In this document: piece after piece, positions 1 through 9,072 of the stretch
Numbering within the stretch: the first letter of the stretch is position 1
Layout: every line of letters begins with the position of its first letter
NCBI RefSeq assembly: GCF_947632095.1
Contig: NZ_CANROA010000002.1
Location: 1 to 64,000 of the forward strand
DNA length: 64,000 nucleotides
From: an uncultured Microbacterium sp.
Lineage (GTDB): Bacteria; Actinomycetota; Actinomycetes; Actinomycetales; Microbacteriaceae
Direction: 5' to 3'
The notes under the pieces: model-generated
Seen by the model: only the letters and a program-made list of their open reading frames with translations
What the model was told of the DNA's origin: nothing
Databases searched by the model: none
Translations under genes and position numbers: made by a program

Positions 1-485
1 TCCTTCTGGAGCATGGTGATGAGAACCTGCGGGTTCATGTTGCACGACTGCGCGACCTTGTAGATGATCCGCGCCGCGGTCTCACCCGAGGACGCCGCGT
101 ACCCACTGCAGTACGCGTCGGCGGACTTCTTCTGCGTCGGCGCCTTGAGATCCCTCAGGCACACATATCCCGACTGGCAGCGCGAGACCTTCGAGTTCAG
201 GAAGGTCTGGATCTGCGCCTCGGTCATCGTGCTCTTGTCCGTGAACACGGCGTCGCTGATGATGTTGCCGGGCGTGAACCCGACCAACGAGGTCTTCACG
301 ACGCCGGTCTTGGTCAGATCGGCGAGAGCGCGGGGAGAAGAGACCGACGTGCTGGAGGAAGCCGAAGCCGACGCCACCGAGACCGGTGCCACTGTGCCGA
401 CGACGAGGGCCGTCGCGGCGACAAGGACAGTGAGGAATCGGGCGATCCTGGGCACGTTTCGAGAGCGTGGGGCACGTCGAGACAT
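1..485 (-). CDS. Secreted surface protein, N-terminal part only
   Basis: The gene is cut by the window edge; 161 codons are visible. The N-terminus is basic (SRRAPRSRN), followed by a hydrophobic stretch (FLTVLVAATALVVGTVAPVSVASA) and a Ser/Ala-rich region, which fits a Sec signal peptide. After residue 70 comes a conserved region with GFTPGNIISDAVF, the pattern Q-I-Q-T-F-L-N-S-K-V, paired cysteines (SRCQSGYVCL) and IIYKVAQSCNMNPQVLITMLQK. This arrangement recurs in large actinobacterial secreted proteins of unknown function. ATG at 485 opens the frame right before the signal peptide. It is divergent from no gene: the next gene upstream (574-1647) runs the same way. The function is not known; a wall-associated role is inferred from the signal peptide. 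Confidence 0.7.
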   Translation of the reverse strand, partial: MSRRAPRSRNVPRIARFLTVLVAATALVVGTVAPVSVASASASSSTSVSSPRALADLTKTGVVKTSLVGFTPGNIISDAVFTDKSTMTEAQIQTFLNSKVSRCQSGYVCLRDLKAPTQKKSADAYCSGYAASSGETAARIIYKVAQSCNMNPQVLITMLQK

Positions 486-573
486 GTGACTAGTGTGACG
501 GAAGTCGCGTCATGGTGCCACTGAGCCCGCAGAAACGACAGAAATCTCCGGCGTGTCGCCCTGATTCCCTGTG

Positions 574-1647
574 TCAGAGGTCGGCGTGCAGAGACCAGAC
601 CCGTTCCGCGGAACTCGCCCAGGAGAACGCCCGTGCGCGGTCGTCGGCCAGCACCGACAGGCGTTTCGACCCCGCGCCGACGGCTTCGGCCACGGCATCC
701 GCCAGCCCCTCGGATGCCACGAGAGAACCGCCCTCGGCGATCACGTCCCGGTGCACACCGCTGTCGACCGCGACGATCGGAACGCCCAGTGCCATGGCCT
801 CCATCGCCCGCCACGGCCAGACGCCGGCAGGGTTCGTCGCGACGAACGCCGACGCACCGGCGAGCACGGCGGCGCGATCGGCGCTGTGCAGCGCACCCCG
901 GATGTGCGCCCGTCGCTCGGCGAGACCGGCTGCTGCCGCCATTTCGGCCAGGCGCGGCTCGGCGCCCTCCGCGGCATCGAGGACGACGACATCCGTATCG
1001 GCGGCCGCGGCGGCGCGGAATCCCTGCTCAAGATCGCCGAAGGAGCCGGCGAGCACGAGGTACTCCGCCGGCAGCGTGTGCTCTTCACGGCGCGCAGCCG
1101 CGTCGTCCGGCGCTGAGAAGCCCTCGGGAGGCGCCCCGGCGATCACCCGCACGCGATCGCCGAGGCGTGCGATCTCCGATAGCCGCGCCGCCATGGCGTG
1201 CGTGGGGACGACCACCGCATCCGCATGCCGGACAGCACGACGCAGCATGCCCCGGTGCCACGCGACGGTCGATTTAGGCAGGGTGGACGGTGCATCCCAC
1301 GGGCTCAGATCCCACAGCGTCACCGCGACCTGATCGTCGTTGTGCAGCCGATCGTGCTTGACCAACGGGGCCATCATGCTCGGAGCGTGGATCAGCCCGC
1401 CGCCGACGCCCGGCGCGAGCCCGAGCTGCCACGATGCGGCGAGTTCGCGCCGCGCGAGTCCGAGCGTGCGGGTGCCGGTGAGGCCGGCGATGCCCGCGCT
1501 GCCGCCGGCGGGGACGATCGCCTCGACCGAGCACCCCGATGGCGCCGTCTGCACGAGTCCCGCGGCCAGATCCAGCGCCGCGCCGGCCTGATCGGGGTCG
1601 ACGATCTGCGCGACCTGATCGAGGACGACGCGCAAGATGACACTCAT
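574..1647 (-). CDS. Glycosyltransferase family 4 (group 1) protein
   Basis: A 357-residue protein with the two-lobed GT-B pattern of family 4 enzymes. Around residues 141-156 it has HADAVVVPTHAMAARL, the link strand typical of group 1 glycosyltransferases. Near the C-terminus it has RAMEAMALGVPIVAVDSGVHRDVI, which matches the E-x7-E-like donor-binding region (E-A-M-A-x-G-x-P-I-V). No signal peptide or TM segment is seen, so it should act in the cytoplasm on a nucleotide sugar. ATG at 1647 is preferred because MSVILRVVLDQV is a normal Rossmann start; an in-frame start at 1695 is possible but would add a non-conserved 16 residues. The gene is divergent from the DUF4012 gene and next to surface genes, so a role in surface polysaccharide is inferred. 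The substrate is unknown. Confidence 0.8.
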   Translation of the reverse strand: MSVILRVVLDQVAQIVDPDQAGAALDLAAGLVQTAPSGCSVEAIVPAGGSAGIAGLTGTRTLGLARRELAASWQLGLAPGVGGGLIHAPSMMAPLVKHDRLHNDDQVAVTLWDLSPWDAPSTLPKSTVAWHRGMLRRAVRHADAVVVPTHAMAARLSEIARLGDRVRVIAGAPPEGFSAPDDAAARREEHTLPAEYLVLAGSFGDLEQGFRAAAAADTDVVVLDAAEGAEPRLAEMAAAAGLAERRAHIRGALHSADRAAVLAGASAFVATNPAGVWPWRAMEAMALGVPIVAVDSGVHRDVIAEGGSLVASEGLADAVAEAVGAGSKRLSVLADDRARAFSWASSAERVWSLHADL

Positions 1648-1711
1648 ATCGAAAGAATAACCGCGATGTGCGTCAAACCCCGGGATGCTGTCCACATGCT
1701 TGAATGCTCAG

Positions 1712-3472
1712 GTGAGTGACGGACGACTTCCCGTACAACGGCGCTGGGTGAAACGGGTCATCGCGGCGGTGATCGCGTTCCTCGTGCTGGCGATCGGCTG
1801 GGTCGTGATCCGCGGCGTGGGCGCGGTCAGCGAGCTTCAGAACGCCAAGAGCGCGGCTTCGCAGATGCGCGATGCGCTCGGCGAGGGCAACATCGAACGC
1901 GCCGAACGGATCGCCCCGCGCATCGCCGCGCATGCGGCGACCGCGCACGATCTCACGGATGACCTCATCTGGCGCGGATTCGAGTTCGTGCCCTGGCTCG
2001 GGGCGAACTTCACCGCTGTGCGAGAGGTGGCAGCCATCACCGACAGCGTCGCATCGGATGCCGTCGCCCCCGTGCTCGAGATCGCCGCCGACCTCGATCT
2101 CGGCGATCTCGGATTCGCCGGAGGGGTCGTCGATCTCGCCCCCTTCGCCGAGGTGGAGGCCCCGCTCGCCTCGGCCAGCGCCGCTCTCTCCGCCGCCGAG
2201 GTGCGCGCGCAGCAGATCGATGCGGACGCCACACTGCCGCCCCTGGCCGGGGCCGTCGGCGAGATGCGCGACGTCGTCACCGAGGCCTCGACCATGATCG
2301 GCGCGCTCCACGGCGCATCCGTACTCCTGCCCTCCATGCTCGGCGGCGAGGGGCCGCGCAACTATGTGATCGCGATGCAGAACAACGCCGAGCTGCGCTC
2401 CAACGGCGGAATCATCGGATCACTCGCACTCATCCGGGCCGAGAACGGGCACCTCCGCATCATCCGTCAGGCGTCGACGCGCGACTTCCCCACTCTGAGC
2501 GAGCCACTGCCGCTCAGCGAATCGACGGTCGCGCTGTTCGAGGACCGTCCGGGCCGCTACATGCAGAACATCACGAGCATCCCCGATTTCGCCGAGGCCG
2601 GTGAGACCCTGGCCCTGCGCTGGCAGGAGCGCTTCGGCGAGACGGTCGACGGCGTCATCGCCGTCGACGCTGTCGTCGCCACCCATCTGCTGGATGCGAC
2701 CGGCCCGATGGGCTTCGGGCCGTTCAGCGTCGATGCCGAGAACGTGCTCGAGGTGCTGCTCTCCGAGATCTATGCGGCCGTCCCCGACCCGGCCCAGCAG
2801 GACGCCCTGTTCGCCCAGGCCGCGAACGGCCTGTTCGCCGCCGCATTGGGAACCGCCGAGCCGCAGAAACTGCTGGTCTCGCTCGCCGCGGCGGCCGAGG
2901 AGAACCGCATCCGGATCTGGAGCGCGCACGAGGACGAGGAGGAGCTGCTCGCCGCGTCGAGCCTGGGCGGCTCGCTCCCCCGCGATGGTGAGCGGGCGAC
3001 ATACGTCGGCGTGCTCCTCAACGATGCCACCGGCGGGAAGATGGATTTCTACACGACCGCCGACATCGAGACGTCCGTCGGCATCTGCGAGGGCGAGCCG
3101 ACGACGCAGGTGCGGGTCACATGGACCAACAATGCTCCATCGGATGCCGCGGAGACGCTCCCGGCGTACGTGACGGCGGATGGCGCCTACGACGTGCCTG
3201 CCGGAAGTGTGCGAACGCTCATCGCCGTCTACGGCCCCGAGGGGGCGACGGTGCGCTCCACCGCGCGAGACGGCGTCGACGCGGGCGTCCAGACGGCGCT
3301 GCTCGGCTCCCGCAGCGCCGTCCAGCACGACGTGACGCTCGCGCCGGGGGAATCGACCATGGTCACCGTCTCCTTCGTCGGAACGGGCGCCGGCGAGCGG
3401 CTCACGCAGGTGCAGCACACCCCTATGATCACGACTCCGGACACGACACGCGCGGGGATCACCTGCGAGTAG
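1712..3472 (+). CDS. DUF4012 domain-containing membrane protein
   Basis: About 586 residues from GTG 1712; ATG 1685 in the same frame is an alternative and neither has a clear Shine-Dalgarno. One N-terminal TM segment (residues about 14-33, VKRVIAAVIAFLVLAIGW) anchors a large extracytoplasmic part. The segment YVIAMQNNAELRSNGGIIGS is the hallmark of the DUF4012 family (Q-N-N-x-E-L-R-x-x-G-G). This family is found in actinobacterial and chloroflexal surface-polysaccharide neighbourhoods, but its biochemical role is not established. Here it lies between a GT4 gene and an LPXTG-like surface protein, which fits an envelope role. Length is within the usual 550-650 for the family. Confidence 0.8.
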   Translation: MSDGRLPVQRRWVKRVIAAVIAFLVLAIGWVVIRGVGAVSELQNAKSAASQMRDALGEGNIERAERIAPRIAAHAATAHDLTDDLIWRGFEFVPWLGANFTAVREVAAITDSVASDAVAPVLEIAADLDLGDLGFAGGVVDLAPFAEVEAPLASASAALSAAEVRAQQIDADATLPPLAGAVGEMRDVVTEASTMIGALHGASVLLPSMLGGEGPRNYVIAMQNNAELRSNGGIIGSLALIRAENGHLRIIRQASTRDFPTLSEPLPLSESTVALFEDRPGRYMQNITSIPDFAEAGETLALRWQERFGETVDGVIAVDAVVATHLLDATGPMGFGPFSVDAENVLEVLLSEIYAAVPDPAQQDALFAQAANGLFAAALGTAEPQKLLVSLAAAAEENRIRIWSAHEDEEELLAASSLGGSLPRDGERATYVGVLLNDATGGKMDFYTTADIETSVGICEGEPTTQVRVTWTNNAPSDAAETLPAYVTADGAYDVPAGSVRTLIAVYGPEGATVRSTARDGVDAGVQTALLGSRSAVQHDVTLAPGESTMVTVSFVGTGAGERLTQVQHTPMITTPDTTRAGITCE

Positions 3473-3622
3473 TGACAAACATCCTATGGATGAGCTAGTC
3501 TCATCATCACTGGGGAATACCGGGTCCTTTTCATACTGCCGTGGGGGCAGGGAGGACCCACATGATCGAACGCAGGGGTGTGTTCGAGCATGATTCCGCG
3601 TGCATCTCTCTGGGGGAGAAAC

Positions 3623-4213
3623 ATGCTGAAGAAACTGGCTGTCATCAGCCTGACCGCTGGCGCGCTCGTGCTCTCTGCACCGGCCGTCGCAACTGCTGCG
3701 CCGTCCGGCATCACGCCGGCAGCCGATGCCTATACCGAGCCTCCGCGCGTGACCGTCGACGATCCGGTGATCCGGCTCTGCGAGGTCTCGACGATCGTGT
3801 TCGGCAGCGGCTACTTCCTGCCCGGTGAGAACGTGGCTGTCGGTGTATCCGGCAAGAACGCCGCAGCCTCGTCGTTCTCGGGCAACGTCGCGAACGCCGA
3901 TGGTGGGCTCGTGCTCTCCTTCCGCGCGCCTGCAGACGGAGAGGGCGCCTACTCGGTCGCCTTCACGGGTTCTCGCTCGTACACGGCCTTGATCACCGTG
4001 TCGAGCGGACGTGACGCGGTCTCGAGCTGCAATCACGATCCCGGAACCGCGCCCGCCGGCACGGAGCGTCCGCTGACCGATGGACCGATGGAACTCGCCC
4101 TCACGGGCGGCGGCGTCTCGCCGTGGGCTCTCGGGGGCGGCGCACTCGCCCTCGCGGCCGGCGGAGTTCTCGTCGCGGCAGGAGCCTCGCGCCGCAAGCG
4201 CGCCGAGGTCTGA
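3623..4213 (+). CDS. Secreted protein with LALTG-type sortase tail
   Basis: A 196-residue protein. ATG 3623 follows a GGGGGAGAA ribosome site by 2-8 bases, better than the upstream in-frame ATGs. Residues 1-26 form a signal peptide (MLKKLAVISLTAGALVLSAP, then AVATAAP). The C-terminus has MELALTGGG, a hydrophobic stretch (ALGGGALALAAGGVLVAAG) and a basic tail ASRRKRAEV. LALTG fits the LAXTG signal used by class E sortases of high-GC Gram-positives, so the protein is probably wall-linked. The middle contains two cysteines (LCEVST, SSCNHD) and a beta-rich look but no family I recognise. A 9-bp hairpin overlaps its stop codon. No sortase gene lies in this window. Confidence 0.75.
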   Translation: MLKKLAVISLTAGALVLSAPAVATAAPSGITPAADAYTEPPRVTVDDPVIRLCEVSTIVFGSGYFLPGENVAVGVSGKNAAASSFSGNVANADGGLVLSFRAPADGEGAYSVAFTGSRSYTALITVSSGRDAVSSCNHDPGTAPAGTERPLTDGPMELALTGGGVSPWALGGGALALAAGGVLVAAGASRRKRAEV

Positions 4214-4233
4214 TCACCGCAGAAGCGGTGATC
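4212..4233 (+). terminator. Hairpin overlapping the stop of the LALTG protein
   Basis: GATCACCGC-AGAA-GCGGTGATC is a perfect 9-bp stem with a 4-base loop that starts inside the TGA stop codon. No T tract follows, so a terminator role is likely but not certain. Confidence 0.5.
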
Positions 4234-4302
4234 GAACGCCGGGCGGCGACGGTCCCTCCCCCTCCGACCTGTCGTCGTCCGGTGCATCCGGTACGTACCC
4301 GG

Positions 4303-4353
4303 AAGGCCCACTGTGCCCCATCGTGAGAACACGATGACGCGCAGTGGGCCCTT
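4303..4353. terminator. Compound hairpin between convergent genes
   Basis: The outer arms AAGGCCCACTG (4303-4313) and CAGTGGGCC-C-TT (4342-4353) pair with one bulged C. The inner arms CATCGTG (4319-4325) and CACGATG (4330-4336) pair around AGAA. It lies between the plus-strand gene ending at 4213 and the minus-strand LCP gene ending at 4426, so it could serve either strand. Confidence 0.5.
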
Positions 4354-4374
4354 TGGTCGTTCCCCCATGCCGTA

Positions 4375-4424
4375 CCCTGTGATCCCGTCCGGAGGAGCTC
4401 CTCGCTCCGGCCGGGATCACAGGG
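4375..4424 (-). terminator. Strong hairpin downstream of the LCP gene
   Basis: CCCTGTGATCCCG (4375-4387) pairs perfectly with CGGGATCACAGGG (4412-4424). The inside has a further CCGGAG/CTCCGG stem. It begins one base after the LCP stop on the minus strand, the expected place for its terminator. Confidence 0.6.
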
Positions 4425-4425
4425 A

Positions 4426-5877
4426 TCAGGGCTGCGGTTCCGGTGTCTCCGTCGGCGGGTGCAGGGTCTGCTGCACGAGGTCGCGGATGAACGCATAGTC
4501 GGGGTTGAACTCGTCGACGCCGAACTTGGGAACCAGCTCGATCGTCGTAACGGGCTGCTCGCGGGCCAGCAGCATGAGGTCGAAGAACTCCGAGAGCTTC
4601 GCCTTGGGGAGGTCGGTGTCGACCAGAACCGTTCCCGCCGCCGCGATCTCATTGAAGCGGGCGAGCACGTTCTGCGGAGTGAACTGCTCGAGGATCGCGA
4701 GCTGCAGCTCGCGCTGGCGCTCCATTCGATCCCAGTCATCCGTCGTGTAGCGCGAACGGGCATACCACTGAGCGGTGTCGCCGTCCATGTGCTGGGCGCC
4801 CGTCTCGATCCAGCCGATCGCCCACTCATTGGCGTCCGTGCCGGTCCAGCCCTCGGGCGGACCGCCCTTGGGCAGGCGCTCATCGACGGTGATGTCGACA
4901 CCGCCGAGGGCATCGATCATCGTCGCGAAGCCGTCCATGTCGATGAAGATGTAGTAAGGGATCTCGATCCCGAGGATCCCCTCCGCGGCATCCTTCGTCG
5001 CCTCGATCCCGGGCGCGGAACCATGGTTCGCGGCATCCGGATACAGACCGACGCCGGCGTCATCGCGGCAGACCTCCGCCGCATAGCGCACGTGGTTCAT
5101 CCACCCGTTCCAGCCGCAGGTGTCAGACGACTGGCCCTGGAATCCGCCGGGATAGGCCTCCTGCATCGGGCTGCCGTCGCTGAACGGCGCGTGCGGGAGC
5201 TCGCGCGGGATGCCGACGATCGTGACGGCGCCGCTCTCGGCGTTCACCGAGACGACCGAGATGCTGTCGAAGCGCATCGAGTCGCGCCCGTCGCCGCTGT
5301 CGGCGCCGAGCAGAAGAATGTTGTAATAACCGTTGCTCGGTTCGACGCTCGGACCGCTGTTGCCGAAGATGTCTCCGATGACGCCGCGGCTCGTTCCCGC
5401 GATCGTCGCGCCGTAGGCGGCCGAGCCACCGACGAGTCCGAGCAGGAGGAGTGCGACGACGGGGATCGCCAGCCGCGATGCCGGCGGCGCCTTCACCAGA
5501 CGCACGAGACGCAGCGTGTCGAAGGTGAGCACGACCCACAGCAGGGCGTAGAAGACCAGCAGCACCTGAACGCCCGTGAGCGCGAACCAGTTCGTCGCGA
5601 GCGAGACGAGCGAGGTTCCCCAGATGACCGCGGCGACGGCCAACGCGATGACGATCAGCCAGCTCAGCAACGTCGCGCCCAGGCCGAACCGGCCGAGCTT
5701 GCGGTTGCCGCCGCCGAGCACCTGGGCGGAGCCCGGCACGAGCACGTTCATCAGCACGAGCCACCAGCCACGGCGCCCCATGAACGCGGGGTCCTCGACG
5801 TCGGGGTTGCGCAGCGGATGCGTCTCTATCAGCCGCTCACCGGGCCGTGACGTCGCGCGCGGCGCCGCATAGGTCAC
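4426..5877 (-). CDS. LytR-CpsA-Psr (LCP) family wall-polymer transferase
   Basis: 483 residues. Four hydrophobic segments fill the first 175 residues (for example [66 protein letters not shown]). An extracytoplasmic LCP domain follows, beginning near residue 185 with [21 protein letters not shown] and continuing with VGIPRELP; the conserved Asp/Arg residues ([11 protein letters not shown]) fit the pyrophosphate-binding site. LCP enzymes move undecaprenyl-linked polymers such as teichoic acid or arabinogalactan-type glycans onto peptidoglycan. The start is GTG 5877 in a GTGA overlap with the purE stop, so translation is probably coupled. The nearby glycerophosphotransferase genes make a teichoic-acid-like substrate plausible (inference). 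Confidence 0.88.
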   Translation of the reverse strand: MTYAAPRATSRPGERLIETHPLRNPDVEDPAFMGRRGWWLVLMNVLVPGSAQVLGGGNRKLGRFGLGATLLSWLIVIALAVAAVIWGTSLVSLATNWFALTGVQVLLVFYALLWVVLTFDTLRLVRLVKAPPASRLAIPVVALLLLGLVGGSAAYGATIAGTSRGVIGDIFGNSGPSVEPSNGYYNILLLGADSGDGRDSMRFDSISVVSVNAESGAVTIVGIPRELPHAPFSDGSPMQEAYPGGFQGQSSDTCGWNGWMNHVRYAAEVCRDDAGVGLYPDAANHGSAPGIEATKDAAEGILGIEIPYYIFIDMDGFATMIDALGGVDITVDERLPKGGPPEGWTGTDANEWAIGWIETGAQHMDGDTAQWYARSRYTTDDWDRMERQRELQLAILEQFTPQNVLARFNEIAAAGTVLVDTDLPKAKLSEFFDLMLLAREQPVTTIELVPKFGVDEFNPDYAFIRDLVQQTLHPPTETPEPQP

Positions 5878-6377
5878 AGGGAGTCCTTCAACCGTTCGTT
5901 CTTCTCGGCGACCTGCGCCTCGAGCGAGCGGGCGTAGTCCTCGATGCGGTCGCCGAGAGCGGCATCGGATGCTCCGAGGATGCGGGCCGCGAGGATCCCG
6001 GCGTTGCGGGCGCCGCCGATCGAGACGGTCGCGACCGGGATGCCCGCCGGCATCTGCACGATGGAGAGCAGGGAGTCCATGCCGTCGAGGTATGCGAGCG
6101 GCACGGGAACGCCCACGACCGGCAGAGCGGTCATCGAGGCGACCATGCCCGGCAGGTGCGCTGCTCCCCCGGCGCCGGCGATGATGACCCGGATCCCGCG
6201 AGCACGCGCCTCACGGGCGTACTGCATGAGCTTGTCGGGTGTGCGGTGCGCCGAGACGACCTCGACCTCGTGCGGGATGCCGAAGTCGGTGAGCGCCTGC
6301 GAGGCATCGCTCATCACGCGCCAGTCCGAGTCGGATCCCATGATGACGCCGACGACGGGTTCTGCGGAGGAGTGCAT
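5874..6377 (-). CDS. purE: N5-carboxyaminoimidazole ribonucleotide mutase
   Basis: Class I PurE, which converts N5-CAIR to CAIR in purine synthesis. Visible motifs are [18 protein letters not shown] and [12 protein letters not shown], which line the active site, with the catalytic His in SAHRTP. ATG 6377 is chosen because GGGGGAG lies about 10 bases upstream; in-frame GTG at 6389 or a start at 6440 would add non-conserved residues. Length from 6377 is 167 residues, normal for PurE. Its neighbour purK, 66 bases upstream, makes the substrate, and the LCP gene overlaps its stop by GTGA. Confidence 0.93.
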   Translation of the reverse strand: MHSSAEPVVGVIMGSDSDWRVMSDASQALTDFGIPHEVEVVSAHRTPDKLMQYAREARARGIRVIIAGAGGAAHLPGMVASMTALPVVGVPVPLAYLDGMDSLLSIVQMPAGIPVATVSIGGARNAGILAARILGASDAALGDRIEDYARSLEAQVAEKNERLKDSL

Positions 6378-6443
6378 TGGCTCAGTCACTCCCCCAGGGT
6401 ACGGTCTGCCCGCCGTGCTTGCGCTGTATGGCGCGCTCACGGC

Positions 6444-7559
6444 TCAGTCGAACTGCGCCGCGGCGGCGCGTGCCGTGTAGACGACGTCGTCGAGATCAGC
6501 GCCGGCGACGTTCACGTGTCCGACCTTCCGTCCGGGACGGGCAGCCTTGCCGTAGGTGTGGATCTTGGCCTCGGGATGAGCGGTCATCGCGGCTTCGAAG
6601 CGGTCTTCGAACGTGCCCTCGGCGGGCCCGCCGAGGATGTTGACCATCACGGCCCAGGGGGCGCGCGGTGCCGCATCGCCCAGGGGCAGATCCGCCACAG
6701 CACGCAGGTGCTGCTCGAACTGGCCCGTCACCGCGCCGTCCTGGCTCCAGTGTCCGCTGTTGTGCGGACGCATCGCCAGCTCGTTCACGAGAATGCGCTC
6801 ATCATCGGTCTCGAAGAGCTCGACCGCGAGCATGCCGGTGACGCCGAGACCTTCGGCGATCTGGCGACCGATTCCCTCGGCGACCTGGGCGAGTCGTTCG
6901 CTCGCCCCCGGGGCCGGTGCCAGAACCTCGGCGCAGACGCCATCGCGCTGCACGGTCTCGACCACCGGATAGGCGACCATCTGTCCGCCCGGGCGGCGTG
7001 CGATCTGCTGCGCGAGCTCACGGGTGAACGAGACGAGCTCCTCCACGAGGAGCGCGCCGATCTCGGCGAACCAGTCCGCGGCCTCCTCACCCGAGGACAC
7101 CACGCGCACGCCCTTGCCGTCATAGCCGCCGCGAGGGGTCTTCACGACCGCACGACCGCCGTGGTCATCGAGGAAGGCCTGCAGCTCCTCCGCGTTCGCG
7201 ACCGCCGCCCAATCGGGCTGCGGAACACCGAGCTCGGCAAGACGGGCTCGCATGACGAGCTTGTCCTGCGCGAATTGCAGCGCATCAGGGCCGGGGCGCA
7301 CAGCGATGCCCTCATCGGCGAGCGCGCGCAGCACCCCCTGCGGCACGTGCTCGTGGTCGAACGTGATGACATCGACGTCCTGCGCGAACGCGCGGACGGT
7401 GTCGAGGTCGCGGTAGTCCCCGACCGCAGTGGCCGCCAGCTGCGCCGACATCCCCTCGGCCTCCGCGAGGACGCGGATCTCCAGTCCCAGCTCGACCGCC
7501 GGGGCGATCATCATCCGGGCCAGCTGTCCTCCGCCGATCACACCAACACGCAACGCCAT
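6444..7559 (-). CDS. purK: N5-carboxyaminoimidazole ribonucleotide synthase
   Basis: An ATP-grasp enzyme that makes N5-CAIR from AIR, bicarbonate and ATP; product passes to PurE. The N-terminus LRVGVIGGGQLARMM is the diagnostic PurK nucleotide-fold start. Further conserved blocks are VKTPRGGYDGKGV (ATP-grasp lid), LVEELVSFTRELAQQIAR and NELAMRPHNSGHW. ATG 7559 has GGAGAA a few bases upstream; an upstream in-frame ATG at 7637 adds 26 unconserved residues. Length of 371 residues is normal. The order purK then purE in one transcription unit is the common one. Confidence 0.95.
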   Translation of the reverse strand: MALRVGVIGGGQLARMMIAPAVELGLEIRVLAEAEGMSAQLAATAVGDYRDLDTVRAFAQDVDVITFDHEHVPQGVLRALADEGIAVRPGPDALQFAQDKLVMRARLAELGVPQPDWAAVANAEELQAFLDDHGGRAVVKTPRGGYDGKGVRVVSSGEEAADWFAEIGALLVEELVSFTRELAQQIARRPGGQMVAYPVVETVQRDGVCAEVLAPAPGASERLAQVAEGIGRQIAEGLGVTGMLAVELFETDDERILVNELAMRPHNSGHWSQDGAVTGQFEQHLRAVADLPLGDAAPRAPWAVMVNILGGPAEGTFEDRFEAAMTAHPEAKIHTYGKAARPGRKVGHVNVAGADLDDVVYTARAAAAQFD

Positions 7560-7654
7560 CGAGTTCTCCGTTCGTCCCGACCATTCTTCCGCATGCCGAG
7601 TGCCTCGAGAACCGCGTTGCACGGAGTACCGCGGCACGGAGTTGCCGCCCGGGC

Positions 7655-8212
7655 TCAGAGCGCTGCGGTCGGCGCTTCGGGAAGAGTCTGCGCATCGCGG
7701 TGCGCAAGGATCTGGTTGACCTCGATCTGATCGGCCAGGGCCTCGTGCACGAGCCGCACGTGGGGGACGTTCGACAACCGCACCGGTTCATCGACGCCGT
7801 TGGACAGGGTGATGGTCCCGGCACCCCATAGCCGCTGGAGCAGCCCGCGTCGCACCGCGATCGAATAGCCGCGAACGTGCGAGATCTCCCGCCGATGACG
7901 GGCCCCGAGCCCGTGGCGGACGATCACACGACGCGTCGTCACCGTGTAGGAGCGCGAGACCCAGACCAGATACGGCAGGACGCAGCCCACCAGGATCACC
8001 AGGCCCGCTGCGGCCAGCAGCATCCAGTTCTCGTAGCCCGCCGGCAGGTTGTTGTAGAAGTAGGCGGTGGCGCCGAAGACGGCGATCACCAGCACTGACG
8101 ACCAGAACAGGCCACGGGCATGACTGCGGAACCGCGCGATCAGCCGCTCTTCGGCCGGCGCGCCCGGAGGCGGCATCGTCGGCCTGCCTCCGAGAGCGAC
8201 GGGCTGGGTCAT
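7655..8212 (-). CDS. PH domain-containing membrane protein (bPH2/DUF304 type)
   Basis: 185 residues. Two hydrophobic segments (GLFWSSVLVIAVFGATAYFY, LLAAAGLVILVGCVLPYLVW) are followed by a bacterial PH-like domain starting SRSYTVTTRRVIVRHGLGARHRREISHV and GAGTITLSNG. This is the DUF304/bPH2 layout. Its role is unknown; it often sits between birA and purK in actinobacteria, as here. The distance to purK (95 bases) allows one transcript. Confidence 0.8.
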   Translation of the reverse strand: MTQPVALGGRPTMPPPGAPAEERLIARFRSHARGLFWSSVLVIAVFGATAYFYNNLPAGYENWMLLAAAGLVILVGCVLPYLVWVSRSYTVTTRRVIVRHGLGARHRREISHVRGYSIAVRRGLLQRLWGAGTITLSNGVDEPVRLSNVPHVRLVHEALADQIEVNQILAHRDAQTLPEAPTAAL

Positions 8213-8283
8213 TCCTCCATTGTGCCTGGAGCCGCGGACATCGCCGTCCGCCGTGCGGCGTGTCCGATCCGCCCGGGGTGTCG

Positions 8284-9072
8284 TCAGCCGAGACGGGCGT
8301 GCACGATATCGCCCGCGGCGATCAGCCGCTCTTCGCCGTCCACGACGATCGCCAGGCGCCCATCAAGATGGAGCCGCGTGGCGGTCCCGCGCATCTGCGT
8401 GCCGTCGGGCAGCGAGACGTCGACCGTTCGCCCGATCGTGATGCACCTCTGCGACACCACGGCGTGCACGCCTGCGCGACCGGCATCGCCATCAGCGCGC
8501 AGACCGCCCAGAAGCTCATCGACCCGGCCCACATAATCCGCCACGAGCCGATCCTCGTCGCACTGCGCGCCGATCACCGCGAACGACGTCGCCGTCGGCA
8601 CCGGCAACTGCTCCGTCGTCATCGCCGTGTTGATCCCGGCGCCGAGCACCACCGCCTGTCCGGTCGCCTCGGCGAGGATGCCGCAGATCTTGCGTTCGTC
8701 GACGAACACATCGTTGGGCCACTTCACCCCGACCTCGTGGTCCGGGAGCTGAGCGGCCACGGCATCCGCCATCGCCGCTCCCGCGATCAGCGGAATCCAT
8801 CCGAACGCCACCGGATCCGCCGGCAGATCCCGCAGGAGCACCGAGATCGCCAGAGCCGACCCCGCCGGTGTCACCCATGAGCGATCCAGCCGACCGCGCC
8901 CCGCGGTCTGATCCGCTGTCACGATCACCGAGAGGTGCGGGTACTCCGGTGATTCTGCGGATCGGTCGCGCAGCTCGGCGTTCGTCGAGGGCGACTGCTC
9001 GAGCGCATCCACCCGTCCGGCCACCGCACGCGTGCGCGCGAAGCCGGCTGCGCGGTCAGACGACCAGCTCAT
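8284..9072 (-). CDS. birA: Biotin--[acetyl-CoA-carboxylase] ligase
   Basis: 262 residues from ATG 9072, which has AGAAGGAC just upstream; an in-frame start at 9144 is inside the preceding gene and unlikely. It carries the BirA catalytic motif QTAGRGRLDRSW, the biotin/ATP region VKWPNDVFVDERKICGIL and a C-terminal SH3-like domain (ITIGRTVDVSLPDG). No N-terminal helix-turn-helix is present, so it is a monofunctional class I ligase, not a repressor. It attaches biotin to carboxylase carrier domains in the cytoplasm. It overlaps the 3' end of the CDP-glycerol transferase gene by 17 bases. Confidence 0.93.
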   Translation of the reverse strand: MSWSSDRAAGFARTRAVAGRVDALEQSPSTNAELRDRSAESPEYPHLSVIVTADQTAGRGRLDRSWVTPAGSALAISVLLRDLPADPVAFGWIPLIAGAAMADAVAAQLPDHEVGVKWPNDVFVDERKICGILAEATGQAVVLGAGINTAMTTEQLPVPTATSFAVIGAQCDEDRLVADYVGRVDELLGGLRADGDAGRAGVHAVVSQRCITIGRTVDVSLPDGTQMRGTATRLHLDGRLAIVVDGEERLIAAGDIVHARLG

